64,000 nt of DNA from Croceitalea rosinachiae (GTDB lineage Bacteria > Bacteroidota > Bacteroidia > Flavobacteriales > Flavobacteriaceae): positions 5,930 through 69,929 of the forward strand of contig NZ_JAVRHR010000005.1 in the NCBI RefSeq assembly GCF_031846445.1, written 5' to 3'. This document shows positions 27,952 to 36,130 of this stretch, piece by piece (position 1 is the first letter of the stretch; each line of letters opens with the position of its first letter). The translations under genes were made by a program, and so were the position numbers. The notes under the pieces are model-generated. The model saw nothing but the letters and a program-made list of their open reading frames with translations. It ran no database searches and had not been told where the DNA came from.

Positions 27952-28458
27952 TCACCTTTTCTCTGAATACAGAGGAAGTGATTTAGATGTTTCTTTAGTT
28001 CGCTTACCAAACCAACTTATAACAGGGTTTTGAACTCTTCTGGTTGTTACAGAATCTTCTTTTCTATTATACCAAATAGCATCAAAATCGCCTTTGGTTG
28101 TTATGACTACGCGCCACTCTTCTTGAATCTTCGACAGTGTTTCGTAGTTAGCATTCCCTTTTTCCCAATTTACATTAGAGAGTACCTGCGGTTCTAAATG
28201 GGCAATAACTTCTTTTTCATCTAATATCGCTAGCCAAATAGGTTGTGCAATGTGCTCAATAGAATGTCTTTTATTCTTGTTGCCCCAGCCAATCTTAATG
28301 TCAGCACCATTTCTAATGCAGTTTATCAAACTTGCCTTATCACCTTTGATAACTTCTCCATTTTTATCCGTCGCTAAAACAACATCCCATTTGTCATTAT
28401 TTATATTTTCTTGACAGGAAACGAGGATCAAACAAAAAAGAAATAACAAAACCCTCAT
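27952..28458 (-). CDS. Small lipoprotein, paralogue of the downstream neighbour
   Basis: 168 residues with a lipoprotein signal (CLILVSCQE). It shares IRNG, a GWG strand, IEH and SWF positions with the protein at 27343-27852, so the pair looks like an old tandem duplication. Its ATG overlaps the stop of the DUF5694 gene (ATGA), implying translational coupling. The IRNG-x3-(K/R)-(V/I)-G pattern is reminiscent of small periplasmic VirK-type proteins, but I would not assign it. The function is unknown. Confidence 0.78.
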   Translation of the reverse strand: MRVLLFLFCLILVSCQENINNDKWDVVLATDKNGEVIKGDKASLINCIRNGADIKIGWGNKNKRHSIEHIAQPIWLAILDEKEVIAHLEPQVLSNVNWEKGNANYETLSKIQEEWRVVITTKGDFDAIWYNRKEDSVTTRRVQNPVISWFGKRTKETSKSLPLYSEKR

Positions 28459-29291
28459 TTCAAATATTTAAACGTGTCAACCATTATATATTTAGGACTT
28501 CTACTAATAAAATCTCTAAAAAATGCTGTGTGACTTGCCCCCATCAAAATAAAAACTCTATCCTCTGGTTTTAAGTTAATACGGTTTATATTAGAATACA
28601 TTCGCAAGTTTCTCTTATAGTATTTTGCAGCTTCATCTGCTCCTTCAAAATTACCATCAGTACCCGCGTGGGTTAACACATCTGAGTTAATGCTAATTAG
28701 AAAATCTAAATATCTATCAGCATTGCATAACTTTAATTTATCCAATAATGGTATATCCTTATTATTCTCATTACTATCATCATACTCTTCAATACCTTTA
28801 AAAGGGTTTTTATAATATTCCGTTATTGTTTGATTGTCAATTTGATTATTAATTTCCCTTGCCACCTTATAATTATATCCCATTTTATGGTCTACGCCAT
28901 AAATTCTTTTTGCGCCCACTAGTCTTCCTAGTTCATAAGCCAGTAGTTCAATTTCACTTGGGTTTTTGAATCGTTTTTGTGGATTCTTTGCATATTCAGC
29001 GTACTGCTCTTGAAGCCTAGCATTGTAATCAGGCACAGTTTCCACCAAAATCACCGTAGGTTTAAACTGAGCTAGCTTCTCAGCTATTTGGTGTACCTCT
29101 TTTATATTTTTTTCATCATTTTCGTCAAACTCTGTTTTGTTCTCATCTGTGGTTAACCCCATATGAAAAGTACCAAAATTCAATACTTTAATTTTATTTG
29201 TTTCCTCTCCATTATATCTCGTACTATTCTGAGCGGCAAGAGTTATTGCGAAAAGACATAAGCAGCAGACTAAATATTTTTTAAATTCCAT
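28455..29291 (-). CDS. DUF5694-like exported protein
   Basis: 278 residues with an N-terminal signal peptide (cleavage near LAAQN). The core begins KVLNFGTFHMG, followed by FKPTVILVETVPDYN, a segment RIYGVDHKMG, and VFILMGASHTAFFRDFI near the C-terminus. This matches the DUF5694 family of Bacteroidota, which resembles TraB/GumN-type proteins with conserved GTFH, E, D and GASH residues. A hydrolase activity is possible but unproven. It is coupled to the following lipoprotein gene. Confidence 0.8.
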   Translation of the reverse strand: MEFKKYLVCCLCLFAITLAAQNSTRYNGEETNKIKVLNFGTFHMGLTTDENKTEFDENDEKNIKEVHQIAEKLAQFKPTVILVETVPDYNARLQEQYAEYAKNPQKRFKNPSEIELLAYELGRLVGAKRIYGVDHKMGYNYKVAREINNQIDNQTITEYYKNPFKGIEEYDDSNENNKDIPLLDKLKLCNADRYLDFLISINSDVLTHAGTDGNFEGADEAAKYYKRNLRMYSNINRINLKPEDRVFILMGASHTAFFRDFISRSPKYIMVDTFKYLK

Positions 29292-29362
29292 AATTGAGTG
29301 ATTATTATTATTATTTGATGGATAATCAAAACCCTTAAATGTTACACTTTAAGCGCCATATT

Positions 29363-31936
29363 TCAATTTACCGGAAATTGATTTTCTAAATTCTCTAAGG
29401 CCCTAATTACATTCTTATCAATTGCGTATTCTTTTTTCAACATTTTAACCGCTTGTAACCAATATTCACCTCCTAAAATACCTAGAGTTTGTGCATTGTA
29501 AAAAATATCATTCATATTTCCATCTTCAATAGCATTGCTAAAGTTTTTGAATACCAATTTACTTCCTTCTTCGGTTTTATCTAGTGCTTTTAATGTGTAA
29601 GCGGCAGCTAACCTATGATCCCAGATGGGGGTGGCCAAATTCCAATGTGGCTTATTCGAATCAAAAAGAGCGTCCATAGCTAGGTCATAACCGCGTAGGT
29701 CTTTCAACTCTTTTAAACCATATAAAGCACTTATCAAACTTTGATTTTTCCAAGAAGGCTTTTTAGGTAGGTCCATAAGTGCCGTATATGCTTTTGAATC
29801 TCTACTTTTACCTAAAGCAATTGCAGACATAAAAACAACTCTGTCACTATAGTCTTTTAAGCCTTCTAAATATATTGGAACATACTTCTGGTCCCGAGTG
29901 TTTCCCAAGAAATTAATTGTCCAAGCTTTCACCCAAGAAGTTTCTCTTTCCACCAACTGTAGTAACACCTTTTCTGTTTTTTTATCTAAGACAATTTTGA
30001 AGTCAGAAGAAGGGTTAAAAAGTTGCCCCAATTGACTAATTGCGGTAAGACGCATTCTCCAATAGTCTTCATTAAAAGATTGACTTAGTAGAGCATCCTT
30101 CACTTTTGATCTTATTTCAGCGTCAGTAGTGTCAGACAACACTCTAGAAGTAAGCCTTTGCATAGTTGTTATACGATGCAAAACATCTTTACTCGTTTTA
30201 AGTTCAATTAAAAGCTGCTCCGCTTCCTTTTGAATTGATATTTGCTCTTTGATCCAAGTATCTTCAAAGTCTAAGTTTACTAAACTTGGGGATGTATTTG
30301 TGGAAAACACAAAAGTATTTTTATAGGCTGCTTCGATATTAATGCTCTCAACTTTTTCATTAATCTCAATAAGCATTTTTCCTTTAAAAAACGGAATACG
30401 CTTACCTCCAATAGTGGAATCCACTTTTTGTTGTTGATAAATATCTAATGTCAGCTCGTTTCTAGCATCATTAAAACGGTGTTCTACCCTGAATTTTGGA
30501 TGTCCAACCCCATAAATCCACTGTTCAAAGAACCAATTCATAGGCTTATTGGCAATTTGGTTTACAACATCGATAAAGTCCTCTGTAGTAATCAGCTTAT
30601 CGCTATATTCATTTACATAAGTTTGGATTAATTGTTTCCATTTTTTCTCTCCCAACTCTTTGCGCAACATATGCAATACCCTAGCCCCTTTGAGGTAAGG
30701 AGCATTGCTATTTACAAAATAATCAACATCCTCAATATTATCTGGGACTACTATTGTTTGAAGTTCAGCATTCCAATCACTTAAATAAGCAGACAAATCA
30801 GGAGAAAGCTGATAGGTTAGAAACTCAGTATTTCCATTTTTATATTCATTATAAAGACCTGAAAAATACCGCGAAAAACCTTTAGTCAACCAAGTGTCGT
30901 TCCAGCTTTTTGGTTTTAAGTAGCTGCCAAACCATTGTGCTGCTAAAGCCTCACTCTCAGTTAAGTCCCAACCATAAAAAAAATCCTCGTGGGTGGTTTT
31001 ATCATCAATCATATTTTCAGTAATAATTGATGTTGCTAAACCAGGTTTCCAACCACCAAAATCTTGAACAAAAATTTGAGAATAGCTCTTGTAAGGATAC
31101 TTTACTCCCATATACTCTGAAAAGAACTTCATCATATCTGGTAAGCGTATCACACTTTCTTTAGTTCCTAACTTTTCATCAGGATATCCATAATTATTGA
31201 TATTGACATCTTGATATTTCTGCTCTACATTTGCATACGCTCCAACAACTAGAAACGTGTTATGTGGGCTGTATTGTTGATTACTAATCCAGTTATAAAT
31301 TATATTATCGCCATTTTGAACTGATGATACCAAACTACCACTTGATATTGCTAAAAGGTGTTTTTCAACACTTATTGTTATGTTCGTTGTTCGTAAATCT
31401 TCTGGGTTATCATTTGAAGGAAACCAGTATCTACTAGAATTAGGTTCACCAAAAGCCCAGAGTTGTTGTCTTCTTTCATTCTCTGTTTGTGTTGTCTGGA
31501 AATATCGCACTCCATTCCCAAAACTTCCCCAAATATTAGATGGGTCTGACTGATTTTCGTATAACGTTTCAAAACCGATATCCAAAATGAGAGTATCCGT
31601 AAAGTCAATATTATTTTGAAGATTTATCGTAATTAAAGAATCATTTACTGTGTAACCAATTGAATTCCCATCCTTATTTTTAACGTACTTTATTGACATT
31701 TGTACTGCGTTCAATCTAATACTATCAACAATTTTATTTGGCAAAATTTCAAGTCTCGTATTCCCAAATAATCTTTTGTTATCCAAATCTACCGATATAT
31801 CAATATCTTGATGTAAAACATCAAGATGACTGTTTGCCCAATCTGTAGTGGTATTAAACGTTTTAGATGTACATCCTACTATTAGCATTAACGTAAGATG
31901 AAATATTATGAAAAGGGTAATTTTCTTATGTGTCAT
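29363..31936 (-). CDS. M1 aminopeptidase-like protein lacking the zinc site, with C-terminal HEAT-like repeats
   Basis: 857 residues, a lipoprotein by signal (LMLIVGCTS). The N-terminal beta domain and the M1 catalytic fold are present, with QWFG, PYLKGARVLHML and WFEQW-like landmarks. However, the HEXXH-X18-E zinc site reads E329-A330-x-x-A333 with K352 in place of the distal Glu, and the GGMEN exopeptidase motif reads GGWKP (294-298). Only Tyr414 of the active site is kept. Residues about 580-850 look like HEAT repeats. The protein is probably a non-catalytic binding protein. It lies 6 nt behind the GNAT gene. Confidence 0.88.
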   Translation of the reverse strand: MTHKKITLFIIFHLTLMLIVGCTSKTFNTTTDWANSHLDVLHQDIDISVDLDNKRLFGNTRLEILPNKIVDSIRLNAVQMSIKYVKNKDGNSIGYTVNDSLITINLQNNIDFTDTLILDIGFETLYENQSDPSNIWGSFGNGVRYFQTTQTENERRQQLWAFGEPNSSRYWFPSNDNPEDLRTTNITISVEKHLLAISSGSLVSSVQNGDNIIYNWISNQQYSPHNTFLVVGAYANVEQKYQDVNINNYGYPDEKLGTKESVIRLPDMMKFFSEYMGVKYPYKSYSQIFVQDFGGWKPGLATSIITENMIDDKTTHEDFFYGWDLTESEALAAQWFGSYLKPKSWNDTWLTKGFSRYFSGLYNEYKNGNTEFLTYQLSPDLSAYLSDWNAELQTIVVPDNIEDVDYFVNSNAPYLKGARVLHMLRKELGEKKWKQLIQTYVNEYSDKLITTEDFIDVVNQIANKPMNWFFEQWIYGVGHPKFRVEHRFNDARNELTLDIYQQQKVDSTIGGKRIPFFKGKMLIEINEKVESINIEAAYKNTFVFSTNTSPSLVNLDFEDTWIKEQISIQKEAEQLLIELKTSKDVLHRITTMQRLTSRVLSDTTDAEIRSKVKDALLSQSFNEDYWRMRLTAISQLGQLFNPSSDFKIVLDKKTEKVLLQLVERETSWVKAWTINFLGNTRDQKYVPIYLEGLKDYSDRVVFMSAIALGKSRDSKAYTALMDLPKKPSWKNQSLISALYGLKELKDLRGYDLAMDALFDSNKPHWNLATPIWDHRLAAAYTLKALDKTEEGSKLVFKNFSNAIEDGNMNDIFYNAQTLGILGGEYWLQAVKMLKKEYAIDKNVIRALENLENQFPVN

Positions 31937-31942
31937 AGTATG

Positions 31943-32404
31943 CTATTGTTTTGTCTTCAAAAAGAAGCGTTCTTTAGATTTAGATTTAGCGCCAATGCGT
32001 CTGTAAAACTTCATCGCCTTAGTATTAAAATCAGGAGTTTGCCATTGTATTAATTCGCAATCTAGAAAAGTAGCCTCTTTCTGAATTCTCACTATCAACT
32101 TTTCGCCCAACCCTAGCCCTCTTGCAAATTCTCTTATGAATAGGCAATCCATATAGATATACTCTCGTGCATCCCAAGTAGCATATTGCTTCATATAAGT
32201 TGCATACCCTAATAAAACCGAATCGTATTCTACGACTAAACAGTAAAGTTTCGGAGATGTCTCGAATAAGTCTTTCTTTAAAAGTTCAGCCTTCCTTTCC
32301 ATAACATACTCAGCTTCTTCATAAGCTGCGTGTAAATGACACAGCTGAATTATTTGGGGAATATCTTCCGGCTTTGCAAATCGTATTTTTCCTTGAATTT
32401 TCAT
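31943..32404 (-). CDS. GNAT family N-acetyltransferase
   Basis: 153 residues. The GNAT fold is visible: IRFAKPEDIPQIIQLCHLHAAYE at the N-terminus, a YLVVEYDSVLLGYATY-like strand, IYMDCLFIREFARGLGLGEKLI (acetyl-CoA pyrophosphate loop, R-G-L-G-L-G), and FNTKAMKFYRRIGAK in the C-terminal part. It resembles diamine or small-molecule acetyltransferases. The substrate is unknown. It is packed between the DUF5916 gene (4 nt) and the M1-like gene (6 nt). Confidence 0.9.
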   Translation of the reverse strand: MKIQGKIRFAKPEDIPQIIQLCHLHAAYEEAEYVMERKAELLKKDLFETSPKLYCLVVEYDSVLLGYATYMKQYATWDAREYIYMDCLFIREFARGLGLGEKLIVRIQKEATFLDCELIQWQTPDFNTKAMKFYRRIGAKSKSKERFFLKTKQ

Positions 32405-32408
32405 CTTA

Positions 32409-35042
32409 TTATCTAATAAACCTATATGTTAGTTTCACTAAGAAAATGTTATTCAGCTCTTTGATATTGTATCGAAGATTGGATGTTAATCCATTATTAA
32501 AATCACCAAAATTTGAAGCATCTTGACTCCAGACTAGATATAACTCAGAGCCGGGTATATATTCCCAACGCAATACCATATTTGAACGCCATTGTATAAA
32601 AGCAAAATCAGGTTGAAAGAAATTATAATCTGAAACTCCGTCGGTATTTTCATCTATGAGATAGTTTCCCGATTCTAGTTGAATTTGGGTGTTGGAATAT
32701 GACGTTACTCGTTGATTTAAACTATTTCCAATAGGGTCATCTACGAACTTGAAATCATCATAGACTCCTTGTGAAATAAATGGCTGCCCCCAATATTGTA
32801 AACTTAAAGTAGGTGTCAAAATGTAATCGATGCGCAAAGGAAAATTGAGCGTTTCTTGATTTACGGTGCCCAGAATATATCTTAAATTATTTTCGAAATT
32901 GGAGGTGCTTACATATTGTAATTTATCCTTAGTCTTTGTGTAAGATGGCAACAACGAAACCGTAAGTGCATTGGTCGGTTGGTAGGTAACTGAACCGCCT
33001 AGGGAAAGACGATTCAATGCATTTTCTGCCATTCGTTGAGTTGAGGCGTTTGCTCCAAAACGTAACTTTTTGCGACTATCAGAAGTAAAGCGTCCACCAA
33101 GTGTGTATTCATAGGGTAATTTAAATCTAGGACCTCCGCGCAATAAAAAATTATTAAAATTAATAGGTTTAAAATCTACAGATCCGTTAAACCAGGTGTT
33201 ATCCTTTAAGTTAAACCAAGCATTGGTATTAAAGATGAGCTCATTGAGATTCCCTCCAAAATCAAAGGCCGCAAAGTGATTATAATTTAATCGCCAAGAA
33301 CGCATAGATTTTAAAGGTTTTGTGGTTCTATATCCTATCCAGCCATAATAGCGAAAGTCATCTGCTCTTAATTGAAATCCAATATCATTGAGTTCTAATT
33401 CTGGTGAACGCCAAGTAACACCTGTTTGGAATAATAAATTCCCGGCACCTTTACCTATTTGTACATTCCCTCCTGTACCATTTAAAGCGGTAGCGTTAGG
33501 GTCGACATTTACGTGGTCGGCACCTTCTCGCTGAAATAAATGAGTGATAGATTGCTGTGTTCTATTTATTGCGTTTTCTGAACCAGTTACCGAGCTAAAA
33601 ATAAGGTTCGCTTTAGCATAATACGTTCTGTTTTTCCAGTTATGGGTAACGTCAAAACCCCCTGTGTATGCAGATGTATGAAGAAAATCTAGATTGTCTG
33701 TTAGGCTACGATTGGTAGCCGTAAATATTCCTCCAATAAAAGTGTTGTTATTGTTAAAGTCTTTTTGAACCCTCGTAACGAGATAATTTGTAAAAGGTTC
33801 TACAGCCTCTTGTCTTTCTGAAGTGCCATCTGTAATCGTTGCTATTTCTTTTGTAGTTGTAGCTTCAAGAACTCCAATAGACCAGCCATCTCTTGTTTTA
33901 CCACTAAATTTAGCGGCACCCAAAATTGTAGAAATATTGGGTTGTGAGTTGAATTCACCTTCTTGTAAATTCGGAAACCCTTGCGGTGACCTCCCAATAC
34001 GCCTAGAGTAGAAAAGATTATCAAAACCAAAAGTGCGACCCCCATTTACAGAACTCGAAAAGGCATAATCAAAAATATTCTTGTTCTCAATAAAAAATGG
34101 GCGTCTCTCTTGAAAGAAAATTTGAAAACCATCTAAGGCAATTGCTGAAGGGTCTGCCTCTACTTGACCAAAATCTGGATTTATTGTAAAGTCAAGTGTA
34201 AGGTCATTTGTAATGCCAAGTTTACCATCAAGTCCTGCATTTAATTTGGTTTCACTGTTTTTTATAAGCGGATTTACACTTTGCTTCCCTAATTCGTTTT
34301 GTGATACAACGGTATATGGTTGAATTTCTAATTGGCGTTGCGGCTTCAAATTTTTAAGTCCGTGTAGCTCTCCAAAACTACTTACCCATCCTGGTGCATT
34401 TAATGGAGTGCGCTGCCAAACAGACCTTTCTTCTTTCCTAAAAAAACGTCTAGTAGACTGAATCCCCCAGACTTGATTGTCTGCCTTACCAAAACGTATT
34501 TGACTTAACGGAATTTTAATTTCTGCAGTCCATCCTTCATCATCGATGTTTGTTTTGGCATACCAAATAGGATTCCAAGTATTGTCCCAATTTTGGCCAT
34601 CATTTGTAATATACTCTTCCCCTTGGACTCCAGAAACAGATATGGTAAACGAGTACGCTGTACGAAGATCACCTAGGCTACCCACATTGATTTCTACCCA
34701 ATCGCCATCAAAACCATCCCTACGCGATAGGCGGCTTACTATTTTCTCTGGTTCATCATCATAACACTTAAAAGCAACGTACAAACTCTTATCGTCGTAT
34801 ATAATTTTGAGCTTTGTAGGATAAGATGGGTCTGTGTTTTCATCAGGACTTAATTCAACATAGTTTTCACTCCAATCAACTATATTCCATGTGTCTTCGT
34901 TGATTAGACCGTCAATTTTAGGAGATTTATTACCTTCTATATATGTAGTATTATAGATACGTTTTGGAATTGTATCCTGGGCACATACAACCCTACAAAA
35001 AAGGCAAAAAAGAGCTAAGGCAAAAAAATATATTTTTTGCAT
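32409..35042 (-). CDS. DUF5916 outer-membrane protein with N-terminal CBM9-like domain
   Basis: 877 residues with a signal peptide (cleavage after VVCAQ). A carbohydrate-binding-module-9-like domain lies at about 30-220 (GLINEDTWNIVDW, LYVAFKCYDDEPEKIVSRL, GWTAEIKIPLSQIRFG). DUF5916 follows (about 250-877, IDYTL-like beta strands, FTINPDFGQVEADPS, FFQERRPFFIENKNIFDY), ending in an aromatic barrel-type C-terminus (VKLTYRF). The family is widespread in Bacteroidota and probably forms an outer-membrane barrel. It is often found near peptidases or TonB systems. It heads the six-gene minus-strand run. Confidence 0.9.
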   Translation of the reverse strand: MQKIYFFALALFCLFCRVVCAQDTIPKRIYNTTYIEGNKSPKIDGLINEDTWNIVDWSENYVELSPDENTDPSYPTKLKIIYDDKSLYVAFKCYDDEPEKIVSRLSRRDGFDGDWVEINVGSLGDLRTAYSFTISVSGVQGEEYITNDGQNWDNTWNPIWYAKTNIDDEGWTAEIKIPLSQIRFGKADNQVWGIQSTRRFFRKEERSVWQRTPLNAPGWVSSFGELHGLKNLKPQRQLEIQPYTVVSQNELGKQSVNPLIKNSETKLNAGLDGKLGITNDLTLDFTINPDFGQVEADPSAIALDGFQIFFQERRPFFIENKNIFDYAFSSSVNGGRTFGFDNLFYSRRIGRSPQGFPNLQEGEFNSQPNISTILGAAKFSGKTRDGWSIGVLEATTTKEIATITDGTSERQEAVEPFTNYLVTRVQKDFNNNNTFIGGIFTATNRSLTDNLDFLHTSAYTGGFDVTHNWKNRTYYAKANLIFSSVTGSENAINRTQQSITHLFQREGADHVNVDPNATALNGTGGNVQIGKGAGNLLFQTGVTWRSPELELNDIGFQLRADDFRYYGWIGYRTTKPLKSMRSWRLNYNHFAAFDFGGNLNELIFNTNAWFNLKDNTWFNGSVDFKPINFNNFLLRGGPRFKLPYEYTLGGRFTSDSRKKLRFGANASTQRMAENALNRLSLGGSVTYQPTNALTVSLLPSYTKTKDKLQYVSTSNFENNLRYILGTVNQETLNFPLRIDYILTPTLSLQYWGQPFISQGVYDDFKFVDDPIGNSLNQRVTSYSNTQIQLESGNYLIDENTDGVSDYNFFQPDFAFIQWRSNMVLRWEYIPGSELYLVWSQDASNFGDFNNGLTSNLRYNIKELNNIFLVKLTYRFIR

Positions 35043-35106
35043 AAAGTACTGAATTTTAAATAGTTATATATATTTTATAGGAAATTACAATTAGTTAAAT
35101 TGTATA

Positions 35107-35457
35107 TTATTTTTCTTCCATTTTTCTAAAGGCATTTTTAATAGTAATTAGATCATCTCTAAATTTAAAAAGATCGCAACCGGTTACGTTCCTATTATTT
35201 GATAACTTATATTTCCATTCCCAAAAACCAAAATCCCCATTTATATAGATATTGGACACTTTCGAAGACAATGAATTGTCCAACTTCATCATTTTTTCTA
35301 CTGCTTGGGCTACTTCACTCTTACCCGAATAACTTTCTTTTCCATCCGAAATGATTGACGGTCGGTACATACAATCTTCCGTAAAAAACCGCATAACCTC
35401 GTCTATATTTTTAGTTGACCAAGCTTCTGCGAAAGTCAATAAATGTTGCTCTGTCAT
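35107..35457 (-). CDS. NTF2-like/SnoaL-like domain protein
   Basis: 116 residues, no signal peptide. It has an NTF2-like cone fold: FAEAWSTKNIDEVMRFFTEDCMY at the N-terminus, the helix SEVAQAVEKM, and GDFGFWEWKYKLSNNRNVTGCDLFKFRDDLITIKNAFRK at the end. Its ATG overlaps the stop of the preceding gene (ATGA), so the two are coupled. Members bind small hydrophobic ligands or act as enzymes, but the role is unknown. Confidence 0.8.
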   Translation of the reverse strand: MTEQHLLTFAEAWSTKNIDEVMRFFTEDCMYRPSIISDGKESYSGKSEVAQAVEKMMKLDNSLSSKVSNIYINGDFGFWEWKYKLSNNRNVTGCDLFKFRDDLITIKNAFRKMEEK

Positions 35458-35933
35458 ACTGCTTTACAAAAAGTTGCTTTTATATATCCTATATAATCTG
35501 GTTGATTTGCCTTTGATAGAATATGTTTAATCCAAGACGCTCTTTCATGTGCAAACACCTCAAGTTCCCAAACACACAACAAAGAATTTGTATTGTAAGG
35601 AGAATCTGTTATGATATCAGGTGTGTCGAAGCTTGAAAAAAATACTTTAGATTCAACCATCTCACCACCAGTCCACCAGTTTAACAGAATCCAAACACCT
35701 TCCCTAGCTTCATGAATAATCAAGAATGCCTGTCTGTAAGTAGGTAGTTTAGCATTTTCTATTTGACCAAGCCATACAGGCAAATGTCGTTTGCAATTTT
35801 GAAGTATCTGATCAGAAGCGAATTCGGGTTTATTAGTTATAGTATAGATTTTAATAGCCCAATCACTACTATTCAAAAGCTCGCTGAACTGTATGGTTCT
35901 AGGTTTATATACTTCAAAAACACTGCTCATCAT
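35454..35933 (-). CDS. Conserved hypothetical protein coupled to the NTF2-like gene
   Basis: 159 residues, no signal or membrane segment. I do not recognise the family. The sequence is aromatic-rich with a long central region (RHLPVWLGQI, REGVWILLNWWTGGEM) and the tail CVWELEVFAHERASWIKHIL followed by a short Cys-containing end. It looks like a small soluble enzyme or binding protein. The stop overlaps the start of the NTF2-like gene, which suggests joint function. The start at Met1 or Met2 cannot be separated. Confidence 0.72.
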   Translation of the reverse strand: MMSSVFEVYKPRTIQFSELLNSSDWAIKIYTITNKPEFASDQILQNCKRHLPVWLGQIENAKLPTYRQAFLIIHEAREGVWILLNWWTGGEMVESKVFFSSFDTPDIITDSPYNTNSLLCVWELEVFAHERASWIKHILSKANQPDYIGYIKATFCKAV

Positions 35934-36130
35934 TCTTATGATTTTATGGTTGGATATTTATCTCTCATTTCATCAACTTGTTCTCAAGTTTTCCTTTCAA
36001 CTACTCCTTTGTTGATGAAGGAAATCTATTTAATATGGCGATTGGCTTTATTGGTCTAGGTAAAAAATTAGCGTCACAACTTGGTCTAACTTTTAACATC
36101 ATATAACTGTTTTAAATCCAGCAATCAGAA

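Noticed and set aside
35934..36130. Stem (TTCATCAAC...GTTGATGAA) as a terminator
   Set aside because: The loop is over 30 nt and there is no T-run on either strand, so it was not called.
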